This document shows, piece by piece, positions 25,701 through 33,526 of a DNA stretch of 57,048 bases (positions within the stretch are counted from its first letter, which is position 1; each line of letters opens with the position of its first letter). The DNA is from Deltaproteobacteria bacterium. Its GTDB lineage: Bacteria > Myxococcota_A > Polyangia > Fen-1088. A program made the position numbers and the translations under genes. The stretch is taken from assembly GCA_016935975.1 (NCBI GenBank), contig JAFGPX010000257.1, forward strand, positions 1 to 57,048, given 5' to 3'. Below the pieces are notes generated by a model. That model was not told the DNA's origin and did not search any database. It saw nothing but the letters and a program-made list of their open reading frames with translations.

Positions 25701-28092
25701 GGTTCGCCTCAACCAGTCCGTCGGCAGCCAGGCCATCGCGTGCACGGTGCACTTCATCCTCGGGGCGTTTGTCCTCTTCTGGACCCGGGATGTCCGCGAG
25801 AGCCTGGAGCATCTTCGCAAGGGCCTCCAGGCGGCGCTGGATGCCGGCGATTACCTCTACGCCTGCTATTGCGCCATGGCGGGGGCCGTCTACGCTTTCC
25901 AACTCGGCGATGGCCTCGAGGACGTCGCCGAGGTGGCACGCAGCGCGATCGAGCTCATCGATCACACCGGAGAAGTCACCAATCACGACGTCGTCTGGTC
26001 GCTGCGCAGGGTGGTCGACCGCCTGCGGGCTTCATCGGCAGTGGCCCTCGAGCCCGAGGACGCCGAGGCCGAGCGCAGGATCTTGGCGAGCCGCAACCCC
26101 TTCGTCATCTCGTGCCACTTTCAGTTTCTCGGCGTCGAGAAGTACCTCGCCGGGGATAGCGAGCCGGCGCGGGCGTGTCTGGCTCGGTCCAAGCCTTCGG
26201 TCCCGGGCAACTTCAACGGACCGCAGACGCGGTTGTTCGAGGCCTTGCTGCTGGCCGAGCAGGCCCGAGCCGGCGGCCCGGAGGCCGGAGCCGCCCTGGC
26301 CGAGCTCAAGGCGGAAGAAGCCGCCTTTCGAGGCTGGGCCGCGGCTTCGCCCAGGACGTTCGGCTATCGCCACGCGTTGCTGGCGGCCGAGCTTTGTGCC
26401 ACGACGGGCGATGATGGCCAAGCGCTCGCCTGGTTCGAGCAGTCGAGCAAGCTGGCGCGCGACGCGGGCTCGATCCTGTTCGAGGCGTTGACCAACGAGC
26501 TCGCGGGCAGACACGCCGAGCGGCGGGGCTGGGCGCAGATCGCCAAAGAGCTCTATTTCAGGAACGCGATCTCGGCGTATGCCCGCTGGGGCGCCGTTCG
26601 CAAGGCCAGGCAGCTCGCGGCTCGCGTCGGGGAGCCGTGGGCTCGCCTGCAGGCCTTCGCCGTGGACCCCGTCGGCCGCTCGGGCGTGGTGCGCAGCGAC
26701 GATTTCGACGCCATCGCGATGACCAAGGCGACCCAAGCCCTCTCCAGCGAAATCGTCCTGTCCAGACTGATGGCGAGACTGATGGAGATCGCCATCGCGC
26801 AGGCCGGCGCCGAGAGGGGCTTCCTGCTCTTGCTTCGCGACGGCGAGCTTTGGCTGGAGTGCGCGGCGGGCCCCCGGGCGGAGGGGTTTTGCCGATGCCG
26901 CTTTCCCGCCGACGCGGAATCGGCCGACGAGGGCAAGGCGCCGGGCGCTTCCCTGCCGTTGCTGCCGCGCGCCGTGGTCGATTTCGTCCTGCAGGCGCGG
27001 GAGAAGGTGGTGCTGACCCACGTTTCCGAGCCCGCCAGGTTCCCGTCGGATCCTTACCTGGTCGAGCACAAGCCCCAGTCGCTCCTGTGCATGCCGATGC
27101 TCCGCCAGGGGAAACTGGTCGGTATTCTGTACCTGGAGAATCGACTCACCGCCGACGTGTTCACCGCGGACCGCATCGAGCTTCTGGACATTCTGTCCAC
27201 GCAAGCGGCGATCTCGCTCGAGAACGCCAGGCTCTACGAGGAGATGGAAGACCGCGTCAAGGACCGCACGCGCAAGCTGGAGGAAAGCCTGCACGCCATC
27301 CAAGAGGGCCAGGCCAAGCTCATCGAGGCGGAACGCCGGGCCGCGGTGGCTCACCTGGAAAGCGAGCTGGCCATCGCCCGTCGGATCCAGACCTCGATTC
27401 TTCCCCGAGCCTTGGCCGTGCCCGGTGTCGAGATAGCGGCCACCATGGAAACCGCGACCGAGGTCGGTGGCGACTACTACGACCTTCTGCCCACGGCCGA
27501 CGGCGGTCTCTGGCTGGGCATTGGCGACGTGTCGGGGCATGGCCTCGACGCCGGCGTGGTGATGCTGATGGTCCAGAGCGGCCTGGCCTCGCTCATGCGC
27601 AGCGACGCGTGCGTCGATCCGGCGACGGCGCTGTGTCTGCTCAACCGCTCCGTGTACGAGAACGTCCACTGCCGCCTGCAACGCGACGATTACGTGACCC
27701 TATCGCTGTTTCGCTTCTTCTCCGATGGGCGTTTCCTGGTCGCCGGCGCCCACGAGGACATCGTGATCTGGCGGGCACGGTCACGGCAGTGTGAGCGGCT
27801 CAAGACCCAGGGGACCTGGATCGGCGCGGTCGAGCGCATCGAGTCCGTCACCCGCAGTCAAGAAGGGCGGTTGGCGGAAGGCGACGTGATGGTCTTGTTC
27901 ACGGACGGCGTGCTCGAGGCGCGGCGGCCGGACCGAGAACAGCTCGGCGTCAATCGAGTCATGGAGGTGGTGACCCTGGCGCACGACGAACCCGCGGCCG
28001 AGATCTGTCGTCGCATCCTGGAAGCGGCGCATGCCTGGGAGCCACATCGCCAGGACGATCGCACCGTGGTGGTCTTGCGGCGCACCGGATAG
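22762..28092 (+). CDS. Giant Ser/Thr kinase - AAA ATPase - GAF - SpoIIE phosphatase protein
   Basis: The protein has 1776 residues. Domains: protein kinase (about 8-275; catalytic loop H-K-D-I-K-P-G-N with Asp129); AAA_16-type ATPase (about 300-600; Walker A G-Y-S-G-V-G-K-S near 328-335 and Walker B L-F-L-D-D-L-Q-W); a long TPR-like helical region (about 650-1300); a GAF domain (about 1323-1488); a coiled coil; and a SpoIIE/RsbU-type PP2C phosphatase (about 1546-1775; E-V-G-G-D-Y-Y-D, G-D-V-S-G-H-G, F-T-D-G-V-L-E, D-D-R-T). The kinase DFG motif reads E-F-G (Glu147), so kinase activity is doubtful. The phosphatase metal residues look intact. It is a cytoplasmic signal integrator probably acting on a phosphoprotein such as an anti-sigma antagonist; the partner is not adjacent. 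Confidence 0.88.
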   Translation: MAGDAPGFSIAAKIRENGEAALFRGFRNADRRPVLLKIPHGGRPTTPQLARLRHEHSILASLAAPGVVRGLGIEDLGDGVALVMEYPGDQSLDRLVEPRRLGLPAFLRLAIAMAEAVEAVHRHHIIHKDIKPGNFFCDGAGRVTLIEFGAATHLTLEDRRRTPVGRLEGTLAYMSPEQTGRMNRSVDRRADLYSLGVALYELGTGVLPFASDDPLELLHSHIARSPLPLHMIRSDWPRVVSEIVMRLLAKNAEDRYQDISGLKADLVRCRDLLDRTGTIPAFTLGERDFSDELRIPQKLYGRERELATLLATFERTCQGSAELLLVSGYSGVGKSVLVGELHKQLATGARFATGKFDPIGRRIPYAPILQACAEMLRSILAEPATVVARWRQRILQAVGTNGGVLTDIIPEMALVLGVQPPVEGLDPTQSQHRFESTFLAFLRVFASAQHPLVLFLDDLQWADAASLRMLQLLLTASKRDYLLVIGAYRDNEVDPTHLLTGALADLRRAGTRIVEIKLPPLDESATLQLLGDTFAAKSPGVRALAKVALQKTEGNPFFLGQFLGTLHRDGLIRFDASARQWSFCLDKIGETMVTDNVVDFMIGRLRRLPPETQELLRIAACIGHRFDRKTLARIAERDAGSVRLALWHALREGLVVPVDVGQAFLHEASIGATEAAASGQEEEANPSYQFLHDRVHQAAYATLAEDQRQRMHLRIGRIQLAAAGTTIEDRQLFEIVNHLNLGSGHMDDPAERRALAKLNFDAGCKARDAAAHATAVRHLDICSELLGDRAWQEDYETAFQAQLCRAECNIATGCFDEAFRALDRADAAARDDLDRATALALRTLVFVSMNRMGEAIACGVGAAKAVGVDLPDSPEALGAAVGAELGAVVAALGPRGFEALVDLPPMTDRKSLLALHVFHRIMPAAASVNPPLMTVLVARAVGLSLRQGSSPVLAYFCACLAHVHVVMGEAQKADKIAEIAVRLNQSVGSQAIACTVHFILGAFVLFWTRDVRESLEHLRKGLQAALDAGDYLYACYCAMAGAVYAFQLGDGLEDVAEVARSAIELIDHTGEVTNHDVVWSLRRVVDRLRASSAVALEPEDAEAERRILASRNPFVISCHFQFLGVEKYLAGDSEPARACLARSKPSVPGNFNGPQTRLFEALLLAEQARAGGPEAGAALAELKAEEAAFRGWAAASPRTFGYRHALLAAELCATTGDDGQALAWFEQSSKLARDAGSILFEALTNELAGRHAERRGWAQIAKELYFRNAISAYARWGAVRKARQLAARVGEPWARLQAFAVDPVGRSGVVRSDDFDAIAMTKATQALSSEIVLSRLMARLMEIAIAQAGAERGFLLLLRDGELWLECAAGPRAEGFCRCRFPADAESADEGKAPGASLPLLPRAVVDFVLQAREKVVLTHVSEPARFPSDPYLVEHKPQSLLCMPMLRQGKLVGILYLENRLTADVFTADRIELLDILSTQAAISLENARLYEEMEDRVKDRTRKLEESLHAIQEGQAKLIEAERRAAVAHLESELAIARRIQTSILPRALAVPGVEIAATMETATEVGGDYYDLLPTADGGLWLGIGDVSGHGLDAGVVMLMVQSGLASLMRSDACVDPATALCLLNRSVYENVHCRLQRDDYVTLSLFRFFSDGRFLVAGAHEDIVIWRARSRQCERLKTQGTWIGAVERIESVTRSQEGRLAEGDVMVLFTDGVLEARRPDREQLGVNRVMEVVTLAHDEPAAEICRRILEAAHAWEPHRQDDRTVVVLRRTG

Positions 28093-28148
28093 CGGCGGGG
28101 TTTTCCCACGCGAAGTCGCCATGCGGACGATCGACGCCCGTCCATTCC

Positions 28149-28625
28149 CTATGGCATCTTGCCGATGGCGAAGGCCCGCAGATTGGCCGCGTGGAGCCTC
28201 TCGGGAAGCGTGGCCGCGATGGCTGCGTGCCACAGAGGGTCGGCAACATCGAGGTGTCGCGCAAGCGTCCCCAGCAGGGCCACGTTCAGGCTTCTCTTGC
28301 TGGTCAGCTGCTTGCTCTCGACCAGGCTGGGCTCGACTAGCATGCCGCCGGCTCTGAGCATGGGGCGCGCGACGTCAACCTGATCCACCGCGAGCACGAC
28401 GAGGAAATCGGCCTGGCCGGTCGGCACCATGGGCGAGAAGACCTTGTCGCCGAAGCGCACGTGGCTCGACACCGAGCCACCGCGTTGGCTCATACCGTGG
28501 ATCTCGCTTTGCTTGACATCGAATCCGGCGCGGAACAGGGCCTCGGCCAAGATGCTCGCGGCCGTGAGCACGCCCTGACCGCCCAAGCCTGCGATGACGA
28601 CGTTGGTGGTGCTACGGCTTGGCAT
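28149..28625 (-). CDS. iorB: Indolepyruvate ferredoxin oxidoreductase, beta (gamma-type) subunit
   Basis: The protein has 158 residues, somewhat short for the family. It starts N-V-V-I-A-G-L-G-G-Q-G-V-L, followed by S-E-I-H-G-M-S-Q-R-G-G-S-V, the two signatures of the pyruvate ferredoxin oxidoreductase gamma domain. With IorA it converts aryl pyruvates such as indolepyruvate to aryl-acetyl-CoA and passes electrons to ferredoxin, a step in aromatic amino-acid catabolism. ATG 28625 overlaps the end of iorA by 14 bases, so the two form one minus-strand operon. It converges on the giant kinase gene across 56 bases. Confidence 0.87.
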   Translation of the reverse strand: MPSRSTTNVVIAGLGGQGVLTAASILAEALFRAGFDVKQSEIHGMSQRGGSVSSHVRFGDKVFSPMVPTGQADFLVVLAVDQVDVARPMLRAGGMLVEPSLVESKQLTSKRSLNVALLGTLARHLDVADPLWHAAIAATLPERLHAANLRAFAIGKMP

Positions 28626-30219
28626 CGGCTTTCCCTCTGGCCTTGCTGGCGCCCGCGGCGAGCAGGCAGGGGCGGCGGCCGATGAGCAGCGACAGCTCGT
28701 CCTTGGCCAGGGCCGCTTGCACGATGCCGGAAATAGCGTCGGATTCCACGACTGGATCGAAGACACGCACGTTCTTGATGCCGAGCGCGTGCGCCAGCGC
28801 CTCGAAGTCGACCTTGCCGGTCGGCTCGTGGTTCAGGCGGCGGCCCGTGCCCGGGTGCTCCTGCAGGCCGGTCATGGCCGTGGTGCCGTTGTCGAGGATG
28901 ATGAGCACGTGTCCGGTCGGCGGTGGGTTGTAGATCATCTCGACCAGACCGGTGATGCCGCTGTGGACGAAGGTCGAGTCGCCAATCACGCTGACCACGC
29001 GGCGGGCCTGCTCGAGCGGCAGAGTGTGGCGCAGGCCCAGGCCCACGCCGATGGCCGCGCCCATGCACACGCAGGTATCCATGGCCGAAAACGGCGGTAG
29101 CACCCCCAGGGTGTAGCAGCCGATGTCGCCGGCCACGATGCAGCCGAGTCCGCGCAAGGCCTCGAAGACGTTGCGGTGCGGGCAGCCGGGGCAAAGCTCC
29201 GGCGGCTTGCCCGCCGTGGGCAGCGGCTCGGGCGAGGTGTCGCCTGCGACGATGCGACGCACGCGCTCGACGTCGAGCTCGCCGAAGCGGTACATCTCGG
29301 GCTTGCCCGAAACCTCCAGGCTCGCGGCGCGCGCGGCTTGGTAGAGAAAGGGATCGCCCTCTTCGAGGACCACGCAGCGCCTCACGGAGGCCACGAAGCC
29401 GCGCATGGTCTCGATCGGCAGGGGATACGTCAAGCCGAGCTTGAGCACGCTTGCGCCAGGCGCCGCCTCGCGGACGTGCTGATAGGTGACGTTGGATGTG
29501 ATGATGCCCAGCTCGCCGTCGCGGTCGATGATCGGGTTCGGTCCCTCCTTGTCGTTCCAGGCCGCGATCTCTTCGAGCTTGGTGCGCAGGCGGCGGTGCG
29601 CGGGTCGGGCGTAGGCCGGAATCATCACGCGGCCCGGGATGTCGCGCACGAAGACCACGGGCGGGGCGGGCGGCACGGGGTGGCCGGGCGTCTGCAGGAC
29701 GGTCGTCGAGTGGCACACGCGCGTGGTCATGCGCAGGAGCACCGGAATACGCCAGCGCTCGGACAGCTCGATGGCGCGCAGGGTGAAGTCGTAGGCTTCC
29801 TGCGAGTCGGCCGGCTCGAACATGGGCACGCCCGCGGCCAGGGCATAGTGGCGGTTGTCCTGCTCGTTTTGCGAGGAGGCCATGCCCGGGTCGTCGGCCG
29901 ACACGATCACGAGGCCACCGGTCACACCGGTGTAGGCGGCCGTGAACAGCGGATCCGACGCCACGTTCAGGCCCACGTGTTTCATGGTCACGAGCGCGCG
30001 CGCCCCGGCGAAGGCCGCGCCCAGGCCGACCTCGAGCGCGACCTTCTCGTTGGGCGCCCACTGCGCCGGCCCGCCTTGGGCCGCGAAGACTTCCAGGATC
30101 TCGGTCGAAGGCGTTCCCGGATAGCCCGCGCCGAGCTTGACGGCCGCGTGGAGCGCGGCCAGGGCCACTGCCTCGTTTCCGCTGGCTAGCTGGCGAATTG
30201 CGTCTGGCTTCTGCGACAT
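28612..30219 (-). CDS. iorA: Indolepyruvate ferredoxin oxidoreductase alpha subunit lacking the C-terminal ferredoxin domain
   Basis: The protein has 535 residues. The start at 30219 immediately precedes the conserved N-terminus; the frame is open to 30807 but that stretch is not family-like. The N-terminal half carries G-A-G-Y-P-G-T-P-S-T-E and K-H-V-G-L-N-V-A-S-D-P. The middle has C-P-G-C-P-H-R-N, and the C-terminal half has the thiamine-diphosphate site (V-I-G-D-S-T-F-x-H-S-G, then I-L-D-N-G-T-T-A-M-T-G). Standard IorA continues with about 60-90 residues holding two [4Fe-4S] clusters. Here the chain ends A-S-K-A-R-G-K-A-D-A-K-P without any such cysteines. Electrons must leave by another route, or a separate ferredoxin is used. 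iorB follows with a 14-base overlap. Confidence 0.87.
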   Translation of the reverse strand: MSQKPDAIRQLASGNEAVALAALHAAVKLGAGYPGTPSTEILEVFAAQGGPAQWAPNEKVALEVGLGAAFAGARALVTMKHVGLNVASDPLFTAAYTGVTGGLVIVSADDPGMASSQNEQDNRHYALAAGVPMFEPADSQEAYDFTLRAIELSERWRIPVLLRMTTRVCHSTTVLQTPGHPVPPAPPVVFVRDIPGRVMIPAYARPAHRRLRTKLEEIAAWNDKEGPNPIIDRDGELGIITSNVTYQHVREAAPGASVLKLGLTYPLPIETMRGFVASVRRCVVLEEGDPFLYQAARAASLEVSGKPEMYRFGELDVERVRRIVAGDTSPEPLPTAGKPPELCPGCPHRNVFEALRGLGCIVAGDIGCYTLGVLPPFSAMDTCVCMGAAIGVGLGLRHTLPLEQARRVVSVIGDSTFVHSGITGLVEMIYNPPPTGHVLIILDNGTTAMTGLQEHPGTGRRLNHEPTGKVDFEALAHALGIKNVRVFDPVVESDAISGIVQAALAKDELSLLIGRRPCLLAAGASKARGKADAKP

Positions 30220-30562
30220 GAATCCGCTGTCCCGGGGTAGGGAACCTGGCCCAGGCGAAGCGGGGAGACAAGTGGATTCGGGAAGCCGGGGGAACTTCGG
30301 TGAGGAACAGCATCGGGTACGTGGAGAGAAAGAGGGCGCCGCCGGTTGGCGCGCGCGGAGGCTGGGGGAGTGCTCCGGTGCAAGGCGCCCAAGGCCGGTC
30401 TTGCGCGCCAGATCGACCCGGTCGACGGGCGGCGCGTCGGTCGGCGTCAGGTGCCGAGAAGCGGGACGAAAGGAACACGTTCGCGGCTTGTTCTCCTCCA
30501 TAGATGGTAAAGTCGCTCGGCTCTCGTAACCTTCTTTGCCGGGCTCACGGGGAGAACGTGGA
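30220..30562. other. Divergent intergenic region between iorA and trpF
   Basis: About 340 bases between divergent start codons must hold promoters for both genes, but no clear -10/-35 pair, sigma-54 box or operator was recognised. GGGGAGAA lies 8-12 bases before the proposed TTG start of trpF. Confidence 0.4.
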
Positions 30563-31267
30563 TTGGCCGACCCCCAAAACACCAAAGTCAAGATCTGTGG
30601 CGTCACGAATCTCCACGATGCTCTGCTGGCTGCGAATGCCGGCGCCGACTTCGTCGGGGTGGTCGTCGAAATCCCGTGTTCCCCCCGCCGCCTGACCGTC
30701 GCACAGGCACGAGTCGTCTGCGAGGGCTCGCCGCGCCCCGTCGCTGCGCTGTTCTTCAACTGGGATGCGAAACGGGTGGCCGCTGCCGTGGAGGTGTTGC
30801 GTCCCAAGGTGATCCAGCTTCATGGACAGGAAGAGCCCTCCTTGGTGAAGGCATTGAAGGCAAGCTTGGACTGCAAGATCTGGAAAGCCCTTCACGTGCC
30901 CAGCCAGAAGGCGGGCAAGCTCGACGTCGACGAGGTGCTGGCCACCGCCAAGGCCTATGTGGACGCCGAGGTCGACGCCATCGTCCTGGATACGGTAGTC
31001 GGCTCGACGGGAAGCACGAAACGCTACGGCGGCACCGGTCAAGTCGGCGACTGGGACCTGGCTCGCGAGCTGGTCAAAGCCATCCCCACCCGGGTGTTTC
31101 TTGCCGGCGGTATCAACCCGGCCAACGTGCAACAGGCGATTGCGCAGGTACACCCATACGGCGTCGACTTGTGCAGTGGTGTGGAGGCGAGCCCAGGTAC
31201 CAAGGATCCGCAGAAGATAGCTGCCCTGATGCGGGCCGTTCGTGCAGCCAACGAGGAAAGCCAATGA
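30563..31267 (+). CDS. trpF: Phosphoribosylanthranilate isomerase-like protein
   Basis: The protein has 234 residues from TTG 30563; TTG 30536 is an in-frame alternative. It shows the TrpF pattern: V-K-I-C-G-V-T-N with the catalytic Cys, S-P-R-R-L-T, Q-L-H-G-Q-E, L-D-T with the catalytic Asp, G-G-T-G-x-V-x-D-W, F-L-A-G-G-I-N-P-x-N-V and G-V-D-L-C-S-G-V-E-A-S-P-G-T-K-D. The family isomerises phosphoribosylanthranilate in tryptophan synthesis. No other trp gene is nearby, and the next genes are a decayed dehydrogenase and aldolase, so this may be a second copy with another role. Its stop overlaps the start of the dehydrogenase remnant. Confidence 0.75.
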   Translation: MADPQNTKVKICGVTNLHDALLAANAGADFVGVVVEIPCSPRRLTVAQARVVCEGSPRPVAALFFNWDAKRVAAAVEVLRPKVIQLHGQEEPSLVKALKASLDCKIWKALHVPSQKAGKLDVDEVLATAKAYVDAEVDAIVLDTVVGSTGSTKRYGGTGQVGDWDLARELVKAIPTRVFLAGGINPANVQQAIAQVHPYGVDLCSGVEASPGTKDPQKIAALMRAVRAANEESQ

Positions 31268-31640
31268 GAGCCGCAGTCGTACATGGTGCCAATGACATCC
31301 GTTTCGAGGAAGTGCCGACGCCGCGCGCCGGGCCCGGTGAAGTCGTTGTCCAGGTCAAGGCGTGCGGAGTCTGCACCACGGACTTGAAGATCCTTGCCGG
31401 GCAGAGCGTCGTCCGCGGGCTGCCGGCCATTCCGGATCACGAGGTTTCCGGCGTCATCGGCGAAATCGGCGCCGGCGTCACGGGTTTCGCGAAGGACCAG
31501 CGGGGCGCCGTCTATCCCATTGCCTCCTGCGGGGAATGCTTCTTTCTGTCGCCGGAACAAACACAGCCTCTGGCGCCATGCAATCGGTCTCGAGCACGGC
31601 GTGGATGGCGGTTTCGCCGAATACGTTCGCATCCCCCCAA
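31264..31640 (+). pseudogene. Zinc-dependent alcohol dehydrogenase, truncated and frameshifted
   Basis: The ATG overlaps the trpF stop. The first 94 codons are a good N-terminus of a medium-chain zinc dehydrogenase: V-K-A-C-G-V-C-T-T-D-L with the catalytic Cys, and P-D-H-E-V-S-G. At base 31546 one extra base shifts the frame. Reading on in the +1 frame restores C-G-E-C-F-F-C-R-R-N and then G-G-F-A-E-Y-V-R-I-P-P, the structural zinc region. The match then stops, and the Rossmann half is missing. It is a remnant of roughly the first third of the enzyme, joined to an aldolase fragment. Confidence 0.75.
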
Positions 31641-31946
31641 CTGGTGAAGTTGGGCGGCGTCGTCATACTGAATCCGGCAACCGGCAAGGGTCTGATTCTG
31701 GCGATCGACCACGGCATGGCGCTGGGCCCCGTGACCGGCATTGCAGATGCCGCCACGACCATCAAACGCCTGATGAAGACCGGCAGAATCGATGCCTGGT
31801 TGATCGCCAAGGGTATCCTGACCAACTGCTTCGAGCCCGATGGCGAAGCCGGCATCATTCTCCGAGCCAGCGGGGCCGCCACCATCGCCGGTCCCGCGCT
31901 CGTCACGAAAGCCAACAACAAAGGCGTGAGAATCCTGGACTCGTAG
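31641..31946 (+). pseudogene. Class I aldolase (DeoC/LsrF/FbaB family), N-terminal fragment
   Basis: The frame encodes V-K-L-G-G-V-V-I-L-N-P-A-T-G-K, then L-I-L-A-I-D-H-G-M, the start of LsrF/class I fructose-bisphosphate-aldolase-like proteins. It goes on with T-I-K-R-L-M-K-T-G-R-I-D-A-W-L. It ends after about 100 residues, well before the lysine that forms the Schiff base in this family. No own start codon is evident. It seems to have been joined to the dehydrogenase remnant by deletion. Confidence 0.65.
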
Positions 31947-31992
31947 CGTCCGGCAGAGCATCGCCGTCGCTCCCGCGGCTTCGCGGCATGAT

Positions 31993-33048
31993 TCACGACC
32001 GAGACCCGTTGCGGCGGGGCGGGCCGTCGATGGCATAGGCGCCGCCAGAGGGCAGGGCCACGTTGCGCAGGAACTCGGCGCTGCGTTCGGGCAGCGACGG
32101 ATTGATGAACATCCCGGTGCCGACCTCGAAACCGGCCATCTTGCTCACCTTGGGCACGATGCTGATGTACCAGTGGAACGAGCGACTGGTTCCCTCGTGG
32201 GTGGGGGCGTTGCGGATGGCGAAGTTGAAGTCGGGATCCCGCAGCCCGTGGTACAGCTTGGCCAGCGTCACCCGCAGGACCTCGGCGAGATCCTCGATCT
32301 CGGCGTTGGTCGCCTGCGTGAAAAGGGGCATGTGCCGCGTGGGCACGATCCAGATGTGGAACGGCGAGAGCGCGGCGAAGGGGATGAAGGACAGGCAGTG
32401 CTTGCCGGCGACGATGACGCGGGCGCCGGCCTCGAGCTCCTGGCGCCACATGTCGCAGAACGCACAGCTCCCGTGCTCGTCGAAGTAGGCGAGCGCGTCC
32501 TGCAGCCGCGCGCGCACGGTGTGTGGCACCACCGGCACGCCAATGAGCTGGCAGTGCGGGTGCGCGAGCGACGTGCCGGCGGAGGGGCCGTGATTCTTGA
32601 AGTAGATCACCATCATTAGCCGGCTGTCCTCGGCGAGCGCCTTGCCCCGTTTGCGGAAGGCGAAGAGCAAGCGCACGACCTCCAGGTCGGAGAGCAACGC
32701 GGTGGTGGTGTTGTGCTGCCGGGACTCGACGAGGACCTCGTGGAAGCCGAAGCCGGCCATGCGGCGCTCGATGCCGCAGAAGCTCCGCTCGACGCCGGCG
32801 TTGCTCGACAGCGCGGGGAATTTGTTGGGAACGATGCGGAGAGCCCACCCAACCCCGTCGTCGATGCTCAGGATGGGCGGCTCGGTCATGTGCTCGTTGC
32901 CGGGACAGAACGGGCAGTCGGCGACGTGCGCGGGCCGGCTCTCGGTGAGCGCATGCTCGGGCGACACGAAGTTCTCGGGGCGCTTCGCGCGCTCGGTGGC
33001 GATGACGACCCATTCGCGCGTCGCCACGTTCTGCCTTAGCTCGGGCAT
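31993..33048 (-). CDS. galT: Galactose-1-phosphate uridylyltransferase
   Basis: The protein has 351 residues, normal for the family. ATG 33048 is chosen because it directly precedes P-E-L-R-Q-N. It has the zinc-site segment C-P-F-C-P-G-N-E and the HIT-like active site H-P-H-C-Q, where most GalT proteins read H-P-H-G-Q, so the Gly is Cys. It also has R-I-V-P-N-K-F-P-A-L near the N-terminus and F-H-W-Y-I-S-I-V-P near the C-terminus. It transfers UMP between UDP-glucose and galactose-1-phosphate. Some proteins of this group act instead as ADP-glucose phosphorylases or Ap4A phosphorylases. No other Leloir gene lies next to it. Confidence 0.82.
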   Translation of the reverse strand: MPELRQNVATREWVVIATERAKRPENFVSPEHALTESRPAHVADCPFCPGNEHMTEPPILSIDDGVGWALRIVPNKFPALSSNAGVERSFCGIERRMAGFGFHEVLVESRQHNTTTALLSDLEVVRLLFAFRKRGKALAEDSRLMMVIYFKNHGPSAGTSLAHPHCQLIGVPVVPHTVRARLQDALAYFDEHGSCAFCDMWRQELEAGARVIVAGKHCLSFIPFAALSPFHIWIVPTRHMPLFTQATNAEIEDLAEVLRVTLAKLYHGLRDPDFNFAIRNAPTHEGTSRSFHWYISIVPKVSKMAGFEVGTGMFINPSLPERSAEFLRNVALPSGGAYAIDGPPRRNGSRS

Positions 33049-33526
33049 CGCCAAATACTACACCCCCGGCCGTGCTGCAGCGATCCCCGCGTGCAGAGGT
33101 GGCGCGCCGGGCACGAGCGGCAGGGTAGTACTACTGCTTGAGTACTTCGATTCGCAGACGGGCGTCGATCCGGGCCGGTGCCGCGTCGGGTCCGCGCTGC
33201 CGCTCCTCAAGTACAGCGTTTCATCCCGGTCCGGTTCTCGACCCTGCTTGGCCCCAGCCCGGCTTGTCGCCCAACTCCCGAAGGCGAACTTCAATCAGTG
33301 GACGTAGGCGCGGGCGGCAAGCGGAGCACAGGCGGCAACCGGCCCTACGACGGCTACCACGTCGAGGGCATCGAGCAGGCCATCATTTCGTCCGCCACCG
33401 GTCGCCCCGACTTCGCTTCTCTCGACTCACACAAAACCCAATTCTCATGTCAAATAGCCCCGCGTACCTGGCTCGGAGGGACGGCCGACACGGTGCGGCC
33501 AAGCAGGCGCGCTACGTGCGGAGAAC
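33049..33526. other. Divergent intergenic region between galT and the sulfatase gene
   Basis: About 480 bases. A perfect palindrome GTAGTACTAC lies at 33125-33134. From 33298 a frame reads V-D-V-G-A-G-G-K and N-R-P-Y-D-G-Y-H-V-E-G-I-E-Q-A-I, which looks protein-like but has no start and no recognised family. It may be the remnant of a lost gene. Confidence 0.35.

Noticed and set aside
30220-30807. Extended N-terminus for IorA up to 30807
   Set aside because: The extra 196 codons have no similarity to the family and overlap the divergent trpF start. ATG 30219 directly precedes the conserved part.
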